From Melampsora larici-populina 98AG31 (taxonomy: Eukaryota > Basidiomycota > Pucciniomycetes > Pucciniales > Melampsoraceae): DNA of 64,000 nucleotides. This document shows, one piece after another, positions 1 to 12,415 of the stretch. Positions within the stretch are counted from its first letter, which is position 1. The number at the start of each line of letters is the position of its first letter. Where the stretch lies: positions 404,777 through 468,776 of the forward strand of contig NW_006768794.1 in NCBI RefSeq assembly GCF_000204055.1. Direction: 5' to 3'. The position numbers and the translations under genes were made by a program. The notes beneath the pieces were generated by a model, which made no database searches, was not told the DNA's origin, and worked only from the letters and a program-made list of their open reading frames with translations.

Positions 1-206
1 TATTTGAGGGTATTGGGAGTTTATGCCTTTTTTGACCCCAAATTTACACCTCTTCCTGCATCCCAATTCCCAAGTTCCAACTAACAGTTGAATCATACTT
101 CACATCATGAAAAATCTTTGAGTTTGGATTCTCTTTGATTCTTTGTGCTAGTTTGAAGACAAATCCTGGTGTAAAAGATAGCACACAATGACCTCAGGGA
201 CTCACC
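1..206. other. flank of hAT element, no gene
   Basis: I see no coding signal or repeat in this stretch. It is the sequence directly left of the hAT insertion site at 207-214. Confidence 0.5.
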
Positions 207-214
207 TTTCTACC

Positions 215-450
215 AACACTGGGCCAGCTGCGCTGCAACACGCTCCAGCCCAGTTAACCGCAAGCGCAGCTCATTTTCATACGGTCTCGGCGCGTCACGC
301 CGTTAACGCAGCTGATTTTCAACATAAGGGTAAAACAAAATGACGTAGCGCAGCTCCATAGAGTTACGCTACGGGCGTTAACAGCTGCGTTTGTCGATTT
401 CTGGAGGCACGCTGCGCACGCGTTACAGCTACCGCTACAGCGCCAAAGTC
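215..450. repeat. left subterminal repeat region of the hAT element
   Basis: GC-rich tract with repeated GTAGCG/CGCTAC, GTTAACGC and GCAGCTG-like words in both orientations (for example CGTAGCGCAGC near 354 and GTTACGCTACGG near 364). In the hAT family such subterminal motifs are bound by the N-terminal zinc finger of the transposase. That role here is inferred from the family. Confidence 0.6.
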
Positions 451-599
451 GTAGCATAAGACAGAACAGGAAAATAGTTGACAAGATTGTTGAATGAGAG
501 TTTTGAAACTTTAAGTAAACAGATTTAAAGACAGTAAAGACTTAAATACTTGAATAAGACTTGAAATGAAAAAAAAAATTAAGAGAAACAAAGACAAAT

Positions 600-3500
600 T
601 CAATGCATGGGAATACCCATCACCTTGAAAACCTTTACAAGATCCTCAAACCCTAAACCAAGGTCTACCCCTTCTCTTAACCACAACCTGCTTGACACAA
701 GCATCTCGATAGTCCGAGCTATCAAACTACCTCGGCTAGAGGCACGAATGTCCGAAGCACATGAGAAAATCCGTTCAGCGGCGCATGAAGAGCCTGTTGA
801 CGCTAAGTAATCTTTAGCCATGCGTGCCAGTACCCGATAGCTTTTTTCATGTTGCTGAACAGATTAATCAGATGGAATCAATCTCTGAAGGAATCAATCT
901 ATACCGTCACTATCTCCAATGATGAAGAAAGACTCACTTTCCACCATTGCAAACTTGCTTTGGGATCTTGAACGTTATAATCGTCTGCCTTCATTTTGTC
1001 AGCACCGCGTGAATAATTCTTCAAGGCCACATCTTCTGACTCTTCAATCTCGGGTTCGTCTTCGGAGTCACTATCAAAGATATCCGGCTTTGGCGACGAA
1101 GTTGATGGATTCTTTGATGATTTTGTTTGTTGGGAAGACTTTCCTGGGGCTTGAGCAGGTGCAGTAAGTTCGTATTCCCGGTGGAGACGTCGTAACATTG
1201 CCTCAGCATTCATAGTGACGGCAGAGTCGGGTCCAAACCACTTTCCAAAAAACTTCAGGCGGAAAACCGGGTAGAGAATGGTGGCCATGACCAGGGTCTC
1301 ACACCCAAGCGCCTCGTTCAAATATTCAACCGTCTTCTCTTTCATCTTAGCCAGCATGGGATAGATTGCATCCGACGCGCTGAGTGGCTCGATTTTCTTC
1401 TCGAGTGAATTGCGGAGCTCCACGTACTTCGGGATGACCATACATCCCGTTGGTCCGTCACCTTCCATCTGAAGCGTTATCTTCATGAAAGGCTTGAGAA
1501 ACATGTCATTTCGTATCAAAATGGGTTTGGATAAAAGAAAAAGGAACTTACTTCCAGTTCGTTATTGATCTTGCGAACTTGGGCCCATTCGGTAGTTGTC
1601 ATTTCCATTTTGTGGAAATAGCCATATGGCTTCTTGTTCTTACGAGCAGGACGGTTCTTAGAATGAACGATGTTCAGATCATCTCGGCATAGTTGATCGA
1701 TGACCTTGAAGGAAGAAGATGGAGTTAGTTTCAAGTGCAAATTATAAAAAACCTGTGATTACTGACCTCTCGAGCTAGCCACGCTTTGTGGCGGCTTTGG
1801 TACTTGATATTCCAACGGATCCCGTATCCCGCAATCAGGGATCCCTTGAAACCCTTCTGAACACTTACTCTTTCAAATTCCTTGCGCCAAGCTGCAGATC
1901 GAGTAATACGACGGGTTATGAAATCGACCTGGTTTTCAATTCAAAAATTAAAATGAAACCAATTAATACTGTACAAAGATAATAAATGCATGTTATTACC
2001 TTGCGCAATATAAAATCTACTTGATTAGCCTCACGACGGTGGGTGGGTTGCGCTTCATTGTCTTCGTTAAGCAATATTTCAGGACATTGTTCATCTTCAG
2101 CATCTGCGGCGTCCCACTCGCCCTCGTCATCAAGCTCAGCAACAATTACAGGTGGCGTTTCGAGGTCTTGTACGTCGTGTTCAATTGCTTCGTCTTCATC
2201 TTCAACACGGTTAGATCGAGGTCGGACACTAGAAGACGGTGGTATTATTTGTGGTTCTTCTGCCAATTCATCTTCGTCTTCCTCCTCAATTCGCTCGATA
2301 ATGGGGAAATGGCCTCGATCGGACTCTTTAACCTTCAAAGGCGGAGGTGCCTTTACACCTAAAGCTGCCAAGCCTGCGTTGACAATCAACGCAAGCTTAT
2401 GGCAAAAACAAAAAATATGCATAGTATGTGGGTCCCACTTGTACAAGGGCGCGGCTTTTTCGAGAAACTGATGGTGCATTTCCTGGGCCATGGTCTTATT
2501 GTTTGACCCAGAGTCAGTTGTCTGACAAAGCATGTGATACAATACATGAAGTCAGCATAAATCATAAATAAGGGAGAAATCGAAAGAAAGAACTTATCTT
2601 TTCAAAGAGCCCATGTTTTGCCAAAATATTCACCATGGGCTCTGCGAGCCAAGGCCCATGGTGATGCCACGTTATTAACTTGAGTGTGAGGTGGCGGACT
2701 CTGTAATTCCAGTCGTCATCTATGAAGGTCACTGCCCCTCCGATGAAAGCGTGGCGATTACCCTTTGTGGTCCACCCATCGTGAACAAGGTTGAATCTGG
2801 AATTGAGAGCCTGGTTTGTATGTATTAGTCAGGTAACATTACTCACCTTTAATTCAGCAAACACATTTTCCCTGAGAGATAAGTTGACCTGCTTGGCCTC
2901 TTCAGCAGCCCAACGTCGTCCATATAGATGGGCATCCTTTCGAAGGTATCGAATCATACCTCGAAGGATGGGGTCTTCCATTCGATTCCAAGGCTGAGCT
3001 TGGCGGATAAGCCATGTACAAGCCATTTGATTCAGTGTAAGGTTTGAGAAGGTGGTGGAGGGTGTGCTGACGACGAAAGAACTGATTGATCCCTTGCTCT
3101 TAGCAAGCGCTTGACGGGTTTCAGCAACCGATGGGGGAACAAAGTTAGGATTGTGCTGGCGAGCTTTGATTCGACCGGGGCAGCCAACGTCGGATCGGCC
3201 GTCTTGTGTAGATCCATCTCGATGGACTTTCAGGTTTCCGGTGAGGTTACTTAAACTGACTCTGACAGGATCGTCCCTGCCTCTCTTGCAGAAGCGACAG
3301 GGGTATGACAGCGGGGCTTTGGAAGGATCCTAGGACAACATGAATGAGTAATATAGTCAGTACTTTCGCTCGTTGTGAATGGAATTAAAATAACACAAGA
3401 TATAAAACTGAAAAAAGGAACTCACGTCCGGTTTGCCTTTGCTGTCATGACAGTGGAACGGTGAGTCATAGTACCACTTGAGTTTCGAGCCTTCACTGTC

Positions 3501-3928
3501 GGGCATCTCAACCTTGCGCTTTTTGGCTTGAATCTTCTCATTCTCTTCGTCGGAATCAGCTCGCAACATTTCCTTCGTGATGTTTCCTGGTTGCTTCTTC
3601 TTCAATGCAAAATATCAACGTTAGTAATAGAATTGAAACTAGTGGAAAGAATTAGTCCAATTGTACTAACCTCGTTGCCTTTCAATGATTTTCTTTGGCC
3701 TTTACTTTTCTTTTTCTTGGTCTTGTTGGCCACCGGAGAAGATTGTGAGCTGGCTTCGAGTTCGGATTCAGCCTGAGTAACGTTACCTCCAACCACAGAT
3801 TCATCATCAGAGGTGATGATGGTGGCAGAGGCTGATACGGAAGGTCGCTTGCGCTTGTTCTTAGTCTTTGCTAGGATGATGTCTTCGACAGAAACACGAC
3901 GACGGGAATCCGGACTCGGTTGACACAT
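600..3928 (-). CDS. hAT family transposase, nine exons, one mutated splice donor
   Basis: Spliced from exons 3928-3671 (start uncertain, the frame is open to 4126), 3599-3426, 3329-2847, 2810-2598, 2521-2000, 1928-1767, 1704-1552, 1492-938 and 854-600. Frames join exactly, giving about 924 residues. Exon 3 has a BED-like zinc-binding segment (CRFC followed by a spaced LKVHRDG). Exon 4 has HDGWTT and exon 5 TDSGSNN, the usual positions of the first two acidic residues of hAT catalytic domains. The C terminus has LQWW, then AKDYLASTGSSCAAERIFS, the hAT dimerisation domain. The enzyme would excise and reinsert the surrounding element from the nucleus. Oddity: the donor after exon 4 (2597) reads ATAAGT instead of GTAAGT, while all other donors are GT. 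An open stretch at 4748-4933, ending in a good AAG|GTATAG donor, could be an upstream exon. Confidence 0.85.
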
Positions 3929-4965
3929 TCCAGATTCGCTAGTTTGTTTGCAATTCCGCGACGGACGTTCGGCACTGCAGACATTATTCGGGTTCCCCAA
4001 GTGGGCAGGGAAAAATGATTGGGAGTATGATTTGTCATAAAATGGTCTATCACTCCACACCTGAGCCATAACACCCACACTACATATGTGTAGCAGGCTC
4101 AGTGAATATGTGGTTATCATGTACATACAGTTCTGCTCAGTTATCTGCTCATCAGGACAAGTTATTCATATGTAATACATGCTGTAACTTCTTTCAGATT
4201 GAAAAAAGCTTCCAAAAGATTGACTACATACACTGACTCAATGTTTTGGTGTGATCTCATCAACTCAACTGCATGTAACACACTTTCTGTTACTAAGACA
4301 TAGCTTCAACAATATTGCCTGAGCAGCTACAGAATTATATGTAGTGAATTTTTGGGAAAAAAATTTCAAAGTCGAAAAAGTTACATGTCGTATAACATGT
4401 GATTTATTTATTCTGATGGGCAAAAAACTGAGCAGACCTGTATGTACATGATAGACAACTATTGACTTAGCTTGCTGCACATATGTAGTGTGGGTGAAAT
4501 GGCCCAGGTGTGCAGTATTAGATTCTTTTATGAAAAACTGTACTATTAATCATTTTCCTCTGCCAAATTGGGGAAGTTGAATGATGTTTACAGTGTCGGA
4601 GGTTACTGAGGACATCTTGGACTAGATGTTGATAAGAGAGATATCCAAATTGAAAAAACGGGATAGTTATTGATGGTAGTGGATCAGGATAAGAAATGAG
4701 ATAAGAGTGGAATCAGAATCGGATGGAAATGAAGATTGGGGGAAATACTATACCTTGAATACAGTCCAATACGTTTGATTTCTAGTTAGCGTGAGCGTGG
4801 CCATTGAGTCCCTGGCCTCTCGTTTAGGCCTAATACATTGATATAGAGGCCACATTGGGATATTTAGTGCTGGTTTGTGATCGTTTGGCGAGAGGGGGTG
4901 GCATGAAGGTTCCAATTTGGGAAGTATCACCATGTATCATGGTGATTCATACCAAATTGAGCTCT
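3929..4965. other. 5' region of the hAT transposase gene
   Basis: AT-rich, low coding content apart from the possible extension to 4126 and the possible non-essential first exon at 4748-4933. No other feature seen. Confidence 0.4.
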
Positions 4966-5171
4966 GACCCGGCACGGGCGCTAACGGTGCCGGATATCGG
5001 GGCTACGTTTGTCGGAGCGTAGCTTATTGGAAAAATCGACTTTTGTCAGGGCCCCGTAGCGCAACTCCGTCCCCGCCCAAAACGTTACGCTCCGAAGGAG
5101 CGCAGCGCATGATAAAATCCGCTGCGCCGCGCTGCGTCCCAGCTACGGCTAACTCAGCTGACCCAGTGTTG
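4966..5171. repeat. right subterminal repeat region of the hAT element
   Basis: GC-rich counterpart of 215-450: GGCTACG, GAGCGTAGC, CCCGTAGCGC, CGTTACGCTCC and GCGCTGCG words within 200 bases, ending in CCCAGTGTTG at the element terminus. Confidence 0.6.
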
Positions 5172-5179
5172 TTTCTACC

Positions 5180-5954
5180 AGACGCAGTGACGGGCCCATT
5201 AGTTGCCTCACAACCCTTATTTTTTCTTACTAACTTGTGGCTAGATAGATCAAACTTGTTTCAGGACAGTGTGTTTTTATGCCCTAGGGCCAGGTATTGC
5301 ACTATAAATACATTCAATTAAAAAAAAGGCACGTACAAAACGAGAAAGACAACAACAAGACCCCCCATCACAAGTCAAAAGACAAAAATATATATAAGAA
5401 GATAAAGCAATAGTAGGCAGAACAACATGATATAAGTCTCAACATTTGACCTGCAAGTCTTGCCACGTGAGAAACAAAAAAAAACATGACAAAAGAACTA
5501 AAGAAAGTTACATGAAGCTTGGGGATATCTGTGTCTTCAGCTCAAGACTGGGTAGTTTTTTCAGCAGCAAGAGTATAGATTTGATAGGACATGACCAAGG
5601 GTGGATCAAATGGGATTTCACAATCAAGCAAAAAAGTTCCATCTGGATTGGCAAAGACTTTGATTGATGCCGCATTGACATTTGGGTTCTGTGAAGCATT
5701 GAAGAATTGTACAGATTTAGTTTCCCGGGTCTTCATATTTTGATTTTCCTTGGAGCATCTTCACATTGGTGCGCAAGAAGGCTGTCTGACAATGACTGTT
5801 TGACAGGTCTCAGCCTGTATCACAGATTTGCGCATAGGTTGACAAAACCACAGCTGTGTAGATACTGACAAGTCAAAACAATAAATGACCAAGGGAGAGG
5901 ATTGTAGATTGGAATGTGATTAAATTGTGAGCCAGCACAGCCACATCCACTCTT
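5180..5954. other. no gene seen
   Basis: AT-rich sequence without a convincing exon or complete repeat. Short open frames on both strands overlap each other and show no family motif. Confidence 0.4.
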
Positions 5955-6435
5955 GAAGAGGGGCTTATGACTGAAACCCCAGGTTTTGCCTGAGCACAGC
6001 AGGATTTTCAAGTACTTTTGCTTGAAATCTCATTGTGAGGGCTCTAGACATCTTGTAACCTCACAATGATGACCAGAGCTTCTTATAAGCCTTGTACCCA
6101 CACTAGTGCCACTACTTGCACCATTTTACTTGAGCAAAAGGACACAGTTGAGTTGTTGAGTTCTTGCGAATCTGGCTCTACTTCAATACAGGGCCTACAC
6201 GTGTGCTTGACCGGTTCAAAATGACTTGCTCTTGGAGTCCAATTTCCTTGTGACCCACAACTGTTGACATGCTAAATAATGTACAAGGAGACACAGAAGA
6301 CCTTGAAGAAGCTCCTCCCAATTTTGGTGACATTGCATGTTGTATTGGGTCCTCATTGTGGGGATCCAAGGTCCTTGAATTTTTTGATGTGCTCAAGCCA
6401 AACCCGGGATTTTAGTCATAAGCCCCTCTTTGAGA
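5955..6435. repeat. diverged inverted repeat
   Basis: The segment around 5955-6021 recurs inverted at about 6370-6435. The shared core AGTCATAAGCCCCTCTT is exact, with similarity of roughly 80 percent over about 65 bases. It looks like the arms of an old foldback or MITE. I found no clear target duplication. Confidence 0.55.
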
Positions 6436-6639
6436 GCAGACTTGGCCATGTCAGAATGTGGGATTAGTGAAGCTGAGGTATTTGCACACAGTTCAAATTT
6501 GCACTCTCATGGTTGAGATTTGGATGGTGTGGCACAGACAGGCTGTTTACATGGTCCGGTGACTCAGATGTTTTCCCGCACAAAATGAATACATCCTGTA
6601 TTGTCCAATTTACATGGCCTGGTGGCAATGCTCTGTGTG

Positions 6640-6739
6640 GTCACTTGAGGAATTTCTGACCAGAAATCACATTCTGTAAGTTTCTTGATGTTTTGAATTT
6701 TTCAGAATGTGATTTCTCACCAGAAATTGCTTAAGTGAC
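6640..6739. repeat. 100-bp hairpin
   Basis: Arms of 37 bases (6640-6676 and 6703-6739) pair with about six mismatches around a 26-base loop. The arm starts GTCACTTGAGGAATTTCTG and the opposite arm ends in the complement. It may be a small MITE remnant. Confidence 0.7.
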
Positions 6740-7559
6740 TGCGCCCTCAGTGTATTGTTTAAAACTGTGGGGTGAAGCTGCTGGTCTGGGTTTTCTATCT
6801 ACAGTCATTCCACCTTTGCTTGTCACTTTGAAATTTAATGACATAATCTCAGAGCTAATACATGCCAATACAGGCCATTCTATAAGCATACATAGGCTTC
6901 AATCAAGATTGGGACATCTCAATTGAGGCAGTTGACTGTTTTGCTGCCCCAATATGACCACTTCTATATCCTTGATCCAATCATAACATTTTCTATCCAA
7001 TGCAAGGTATTCTGTTGTTTTAGTATGCCTTTCACCAAGTACAGCCCTCAAATCAAAGTGATTGCTGTCAACAAGTTGCTTTGTGGTATATCCATTCTTG
7101 TAATCAACACAGAAGTTCTCAACAAAATTTCACCCCAAACCTTCTTGAAATGGAAGTCTCTTGGCAGATGTTACACGCTATTGTCAGAGAACCGGATACA
7201 TACAGGAAACAAGGCCATCCAACAACCTACTTGTAGGAAGATTGTGAATTTATGGTCAAGCTCATCAAAGACAAATCAACTCTCTTCCTCAATGATACCC
7301 AATTGGTAATGCACAATCATACCAACATCACATCTTGTCTAGAAACCATCACAGATGACTTGAAAGAACAGCTGTGTCTTATAGTTCATATAAAGCATGT
7401 AAAGTGGATCTCAAATAATCATCTGAGATCCAAGTGGCTTATTCAATGTGGCTTGCCAACATCCCATCAAGGTGTTCATATTTCAATAATACCATGCTAA
7501 CATCTTATCTTTGTTCAATTACATGCTGTGCCAGACCACCAATTCATGATCTAAGTTTG
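6740..7559. other. no gene seen
   Basis: Open frames at 6923-7309 and 7252-7500 carry no recognisable motif, and their composition matches the flanking non-coding DNA. I do not call a gene. Confidence 0.4.
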
Positions 7560-8290
7560 TAAATAAAAAAATGGCTTCCAAAATGCACAAGCAATGTTTG
7601 AAACAGGTTAACATTCCCGCTTACTGGTGGGTGCCAGACAGCATGCATATTGTTGCAAAGCTGCCTTACTTGTTAAGGCGGGGTTTTCTGCTTTGGGTGT
7701 GAAGGCACCTCCACCCCTCAAAGTGAAATAAGCTGATTGTGGGATCGCCAACCAAAGGAACCATTGTCAAAGAAGACAAGGAATCAGGTACAAATAAACC
7801 TACCATAGTTCCTCCTCATAGCAGACAATCTTATAAGCCTGTTGAATCAGAGAACCCTGTGGAACACAGCTTACAGGACCTTGACACTGACAAATCAATT
7901 CCACCTGCAGAAGCTATTTCACACTTGTTAGACCAGGGTGAAGCAGCTGAAACCAAAGATGAAGTATTTCCAGAATTTACAGTAGATGATCACAAAGCTC
8001 AACCTACGCATTGTTGGGAAGCAAACAATGTCATTTGCATATTACGCAAGGTATGTGTCTCACTGGATTGAAGGATCTCCAATCAACTGATGACTGATCA
8101 TTGTTATATTTACATGGTATTTAGGTTGATTTTATTACCCACAGAATTACCTGTTCAGCAGCTTGGAATAGAGAGTTTGACAGGATCGGAGAGAAAAAAG
8201 GTTCCAAACGGTCCCTGATGGTGGTCTATGGGATCCAATGGAATATAAAGTATCAGAGCTGCCACAAGGCTTGGATTGCAAGAGAGGTGT
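7560..8290 (+). pseudogene. hAT transposase relic
   Basis: Plus-strand remnant related to the element at 215-5171 but inverted relative to it. At about 7655-7730 it encodes LVKAGFSALGVKAPPPLKVK, then a stop, matching the exon-5 segment AGLAALGVKAPPPLKVK of the intact gene. At 7739-8050 it reads AQPTHCWEANNVICILRK, matching AQPTHRREANQVDFILRK. At about 8150-8286 it matches the next exon (SAAWNREFDRIG, WNIKYQSCHKAW). Order and splice positions are kept, but stops and lost segments disable it. No C-terminal dimerisation domain is seen downstream. Confidence 0.8.
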
Positions 8291-8299
8291 GTAATTTCT

Positions 8300-9155
8300 A
8301 ATTTTCTTCAGAAACCCAAAAAAGTATCAGACATTGCTTGCTGAGTTGATTTTGATCAGTCAAATGCTTCAAACTATTCCAAAAAACATTGCAGGACAAA
8401 TAGCATTGTATTTCTCCTGAGATTTTGTTTTTTACACCATGGTGAAATCCTTGCGGTGTCATTCCATCTCTACTCTTGCTCATCATCATTGCTTCATTAT
8501 CACTCCATTGATTGATGGATGTTGATTGTTTTTGTGTTTTTTCCAGCAGATGTGTTGATTCCTAAACCCCTTCAGAAACTTATATCATCTCATGAAGGCA
8601 GAATTAATAAGGTAGTTTTGATTATGCAGTCTAGCTTTGAGCAAGAGCTACTGAATCTATGCACCAAGTGCTTACGGATTAGGACATTGAAATGGGATGA
8701 GTATGGGTTTGTCTGCAAGATTCAGGTATGATCATTAACACATTTTGGTGACCATCTTTAGAAAGGTAAGAGAATTCACATCTCTACATCACAAACTTTT
8801 TGTTTACCCTTGCAATCTCGCGAAACCAATGTCTGATGTCTCAACTGAAATAAACCAGAAGGTTTTCTCCTTATCAAAATCTGTTGAAAAGTAATATCAT
8901 TTCTCTATACATAAAAACTTCAAATTATTATTCAAGCATCATCAAACCTCTAAAATCTCAACACCAACCTGCAACAAAATCCGCACCAGAACTTATACAT
9001 ACAATATTTCTTCCTATACAATCACAGAGTTCTTTGAAATCAAATTCTAATGCTCTTCAGAGGCTCAAAATGCCATTCAATAAACCGAAAGAATTCTAAC
9101 CAACTCGACCCAAAACTCACTAATTTCTTTTCTCCTGATAAATTGGATCTTTCTT
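8300..9155. other. no gene seen; 3' side of the peptidase gene
   Basis: AT-rich. The frame at 8519-8731 shows no family motif. Sequence from about 8880 on is likely 3' untranslated region or spacer of the minus-strand peptidase gene. Confidence 0.35.
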
Positions 9156-12100
9156 TTAATTTGAACCAGAAACACTTGAACTTACTCCAGCAGGACACCA
9201 TTCATCTTTAAAAGTGCAATATAACCCGAAAAAAGGAAAATCGTGAGTTTTCAAAAACTCGACAAAAGTAACAAGAGAAACAAATTTACCCAAAAATTTA
9301 AATATCTCTTTATACCAACGTATTAAATTAGCAGATTTAGAAACCCAATGATTTTCATCCGGCTATTCCGATTTCCACCCCCCAGAAAAAAACCAACCAA
9401 AAAATCCCATTATTATTTCTTCCAATCATAAAAGAAAAAAGAAAAAAGAAAAATGCGACTTACAAAATAAAGTAATTTAGATGGAATTCCTTGACGTTGT
9501 AAAGAATTAAAGACCTAAAGAAACCCCAATAAATATCAGATGAAATTTCAACCAATCATCAAACACCAAAAGAATCTAAGCTTTTTGCAATCAAGTGTTT
9601 CAAAACTTACACTTATTCCTTCAGATTCAGGTAATCGATCTATCCCAAACCAAACCGATAAAAAACCCTACAACTCAATCAATCAAGAAGAGAAACTGAA
9701 CCACTTACAATCGAATCGACTATGAATAACCAAACAAGGAGTTTTCCAGTTCCCGACAAAATTCAATGGGTTCCATTTCTCATAAACTTCTTTCTTATGG
9801 ATAGCAGTTCCACCAAACTCATGTTCAGGAAAATATATTTCATCTGTAGCAAAGTAAGTCGAAATTGTATTCAAGATTCCATCATGTGAAACGAATGCTT
9901 TAAAATTGAATGGTGAATTGTTGTGTCCCATCAACCAGTTGACCATATAACCTCCGTAACTTGCACCTGTGTGTTTTTGTCAAAGAAGAAAGAGTCAAAT
10001 ATGGATCCAATGGAAATCAGAAAAATCGTTTGGAGAATAGATAGGGAATGGTTCGAGAACGTACCAAGTGCAGCTGTTCGATTTGAATCTATCTCTGGAT
10101 AATGATCAAGTATATACTGATAACCAGCTGCTAAATCCTAAAAATTCACTCCATCCCCAACCAAAAATCATAAATGATCCAAGATATGCAATTCGATCTC
10201 ATCCTATGTAATTAGAAGCCCACCTTATAAGGTTTACCACCCCATTGTTGGTTAATAGAATCCGTAAATTCCTAAACCAAAAGAAAACCCAAAATGATTC
10301 AATCCACAAGAATGATTAGGGAAAAAAACTTTCAAGAATGTATTATGATCACTTACTTGACCAAAACCCGTAGAACCAGATGGATTGATCATAGCCACAA
10401 GATAACCAGCAGATGCAAATGCATTGGCATTCCATCTTAAACCCCAAGAATCATTCCAAGCCGATTGAGGACCACCATGTCTACCAAACAAATCCAATTA
10501 TTAAGAAAAGGATCAAGACTTTTCATCTGAATTACATAACTTACATTAAAAATAATAACGGCCATTTTTCTTCGACACCTTTTTTAAACCCAGGAGGTCT
10601 AATAAAGATCCCATGAACTTTAACTTCTTCGGCACCCTCAAACCAAAAGTGTTCTGCATCATCAAGTCCATCAAGTCCAAGTGTCTCAAAAGAATTCAAT
10701 TTCATCAATGATACATCTTGATTTTTTGATAAATTTAAGATGGATGGAGAATTTAATGAATTTAATGAAGAAGTTGTAAGTAATAAATTTGTGGATTCAG
10801 GTGTTGAAGTTGGTAAGTAAGATAGATTAGAAATTGAGTTCTCTTTTGTTAGACTTATTGGCATTTCTTTTGAATCTTCTTTAACAGGAAGACGAAAAGC
10901 TTTCACCCTACCATGTTCCTAAAATTACAACCAACAAACATCAAAGATATAAAAAGAAAGTGATAAGCTTGATTTTTGTTTGTGATTATAGAAAGAACAA
11001 ACCTGAGCAGTTAAAAATATTTCAGTATCATCTTTACCCCAGATTATTCGACTTGGAGACCTATCCCAATGTTTAGTTAAACAATATCTTCTACGAGTTT
11101 CGAAATCATATATCATTACTCTATTACGATCTGATTCGTATCCATCTATTCTCATTTCTAACCAAGCTAATTTCCCTTTATCTCTGGTATTATTAGATTT
11201 TGCTGATGGTGAAAAAACAGGCTAAAAGAAACAGAACCAATATTCCCATAAATTAAGTATAAGATGTTTTTCGACTATTGAAGAGGAAAGGGGAAGAGGT
11301 TTACATTTGAAGTTGCACCTTGATCTCCCATTGTGACTTCTACTATTCTACCATCTTCTTTATGTTTTGGAAATAATGGTACCACATAAATGTTCTGACG
11401 AGTATGCCAAGCTTTTTCAAACAGATAAAAATCAAACGATATGTTAGGACTAAAAGAGAAATCTTTCATTCTGATTGATTACTTACCTGGATTTAAGTTT
11501 GGATCTTTTGATGTTACAACGATTGATGAACCTGAAAGATCAAAATCAGATCCGTCACCAAGTGGACCATTAGGAACCGTCTATTTCGTGAGACAGAATC
11601 TAATTAGTATGATGAAAGATTTTAAAGAAACTATAGAGAATAAGACATACTAAATTAGGGAAAGGAGAATAAAAAGTCGAATCTGAAGATAACGACCATT
11701 GAAGATTTTCAGTAAGAGAAAGTTGAGTAAAATAAACCCGACTAGATTTCCCATGAGGATTCATCCAAGTATCCCAACGTCTAACAAACAAAGCGTCATA
11801 TACCATTCCAGAAGACCCATCATCTTCGTCTTTTTTAAGTTTTTCAATCTCATCCACTTTTTTTATTGATTCGTGATCATAAGGAGCATAGACTTCTGCA
11901 AAAAAAGCTAAGATTGCAGAGGTTTTTGATAATGAAATCGATTGTAAATCTGAGATTGTAGTTGGTAATTTTCCAACTAGATAGTTTTCATAAGCTTTTT
12001 CATTTGTTTTCTTTTCGAGATTTATGGCCCATAGTTCAATTAATTTTCCTTCGTTATTTGGCAAAGAATCAAGTCTTTGATTCAATTCTTTAGTGGCAGA

Positions 12101-12415
12101 TGAAGTATCTAAAGTAGGATCTAAATCAGGTTTTTCTAAACTTGATCCTGGAGGCCTGAGATAAAGGATCGTATTAGAATCAATCCAAATCGCTTCAGTA
12201 TAAACTAGATTATCAATCAAAAGTTCATGATTTGGAGTTTCTCTTTGAAGTTCAATAAACTGTAATGATCTGTTCATTTGTTTTTGTTTATGATTATATT
12301 TTGTTATGAAAACTAAAGCTTTTGTCCCATTTTGATTTGGAATATAAGTATTGATTCTTGGTAATTCTGATAAGCTGATTGGGTCTAGTTCGGGAGAATC
12401 GTTTTTTGCATCCAT
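9156..12415 (-). CDS. S9 serine peptidase, dipeptidyl-peptidase 5-like
   Basis: Twelve exons join in frame: 12415-11651, 11580-11487, 11411-11305, 11221-11003, 10918-10545, 10480-10357, 10271-10224, 10137-10065, 9966-9709, 9639-9611, 9514-9464 and 9362-9156. They give 782 residues. The N-terminal part (about 1-500) resembles the family beta-propeller (SKDPNLNPAWHTRQNIYVVP, DGYESDR). The C-terminal part is an alpha/beta hydrolase with HGGPQSAW, nucleophile GASYGG (Ser604), Asp687 in SRFDYRLPE and His719 in PDENHWV. The expected reaction is removal of dipeptides or acylated residues from peptide N termini. The protein begins MDAKNDSPELD without a signal peptide, so it is likely cytosolic, unlike secreted DPP5 enzymes. 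The residue after the HS of the Asp loop is not the usual Gly. The last exon may contain one more intron, so the final 40 or so residues are uncertain. Confidence 0.9.

Larger units (their letters stand above)
215..5171 (-). mobile_element. complete hAT-type DNA transposon
   Basis: About 4.96 kb. The left end reads AACACTGGGCCAGCTG from 215 and the right end, read inward on the minus strand from 5171, reads CAACACTGGGTCAGCTG. The 8-mer TTTCTACC flanks both sides (207-214 and 5172-5179). The last C of the left copy may belong to the inverted repeat, so a 7-bp duplication is possible. An 8-bp duplication fits the hAT superfamily, and the single internal minus-strand gene is a hAT transposase. 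The first 240 and last 200 bases are GC-rich and packed with short repeats, unlike the AT-rich interior. The element looks young in layout, since ends, duplication and reading frame are preserved, but one splice donor is altered (see the transposase). Confidence 0.88.

Noticed and set aside
2043..2471. 142-residue plus-strand open frame
   Set aside because: It lies fully antisense to exon 5 of the hAT transposase and is Ser-rich as expected of a shadow of the Glu/Asp-rich real frame.
4748..4933. Possible first exon of the hAT gene
   Set aside because: It ends in a good donor, but I see no similarity to other transposases and could not pick the matching acceptor, so it is only mentioned.
6923..7309. 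128-residue open frame
   Set aside because: No family motif, no splice partners and composition like surrounding non-coding DNA.
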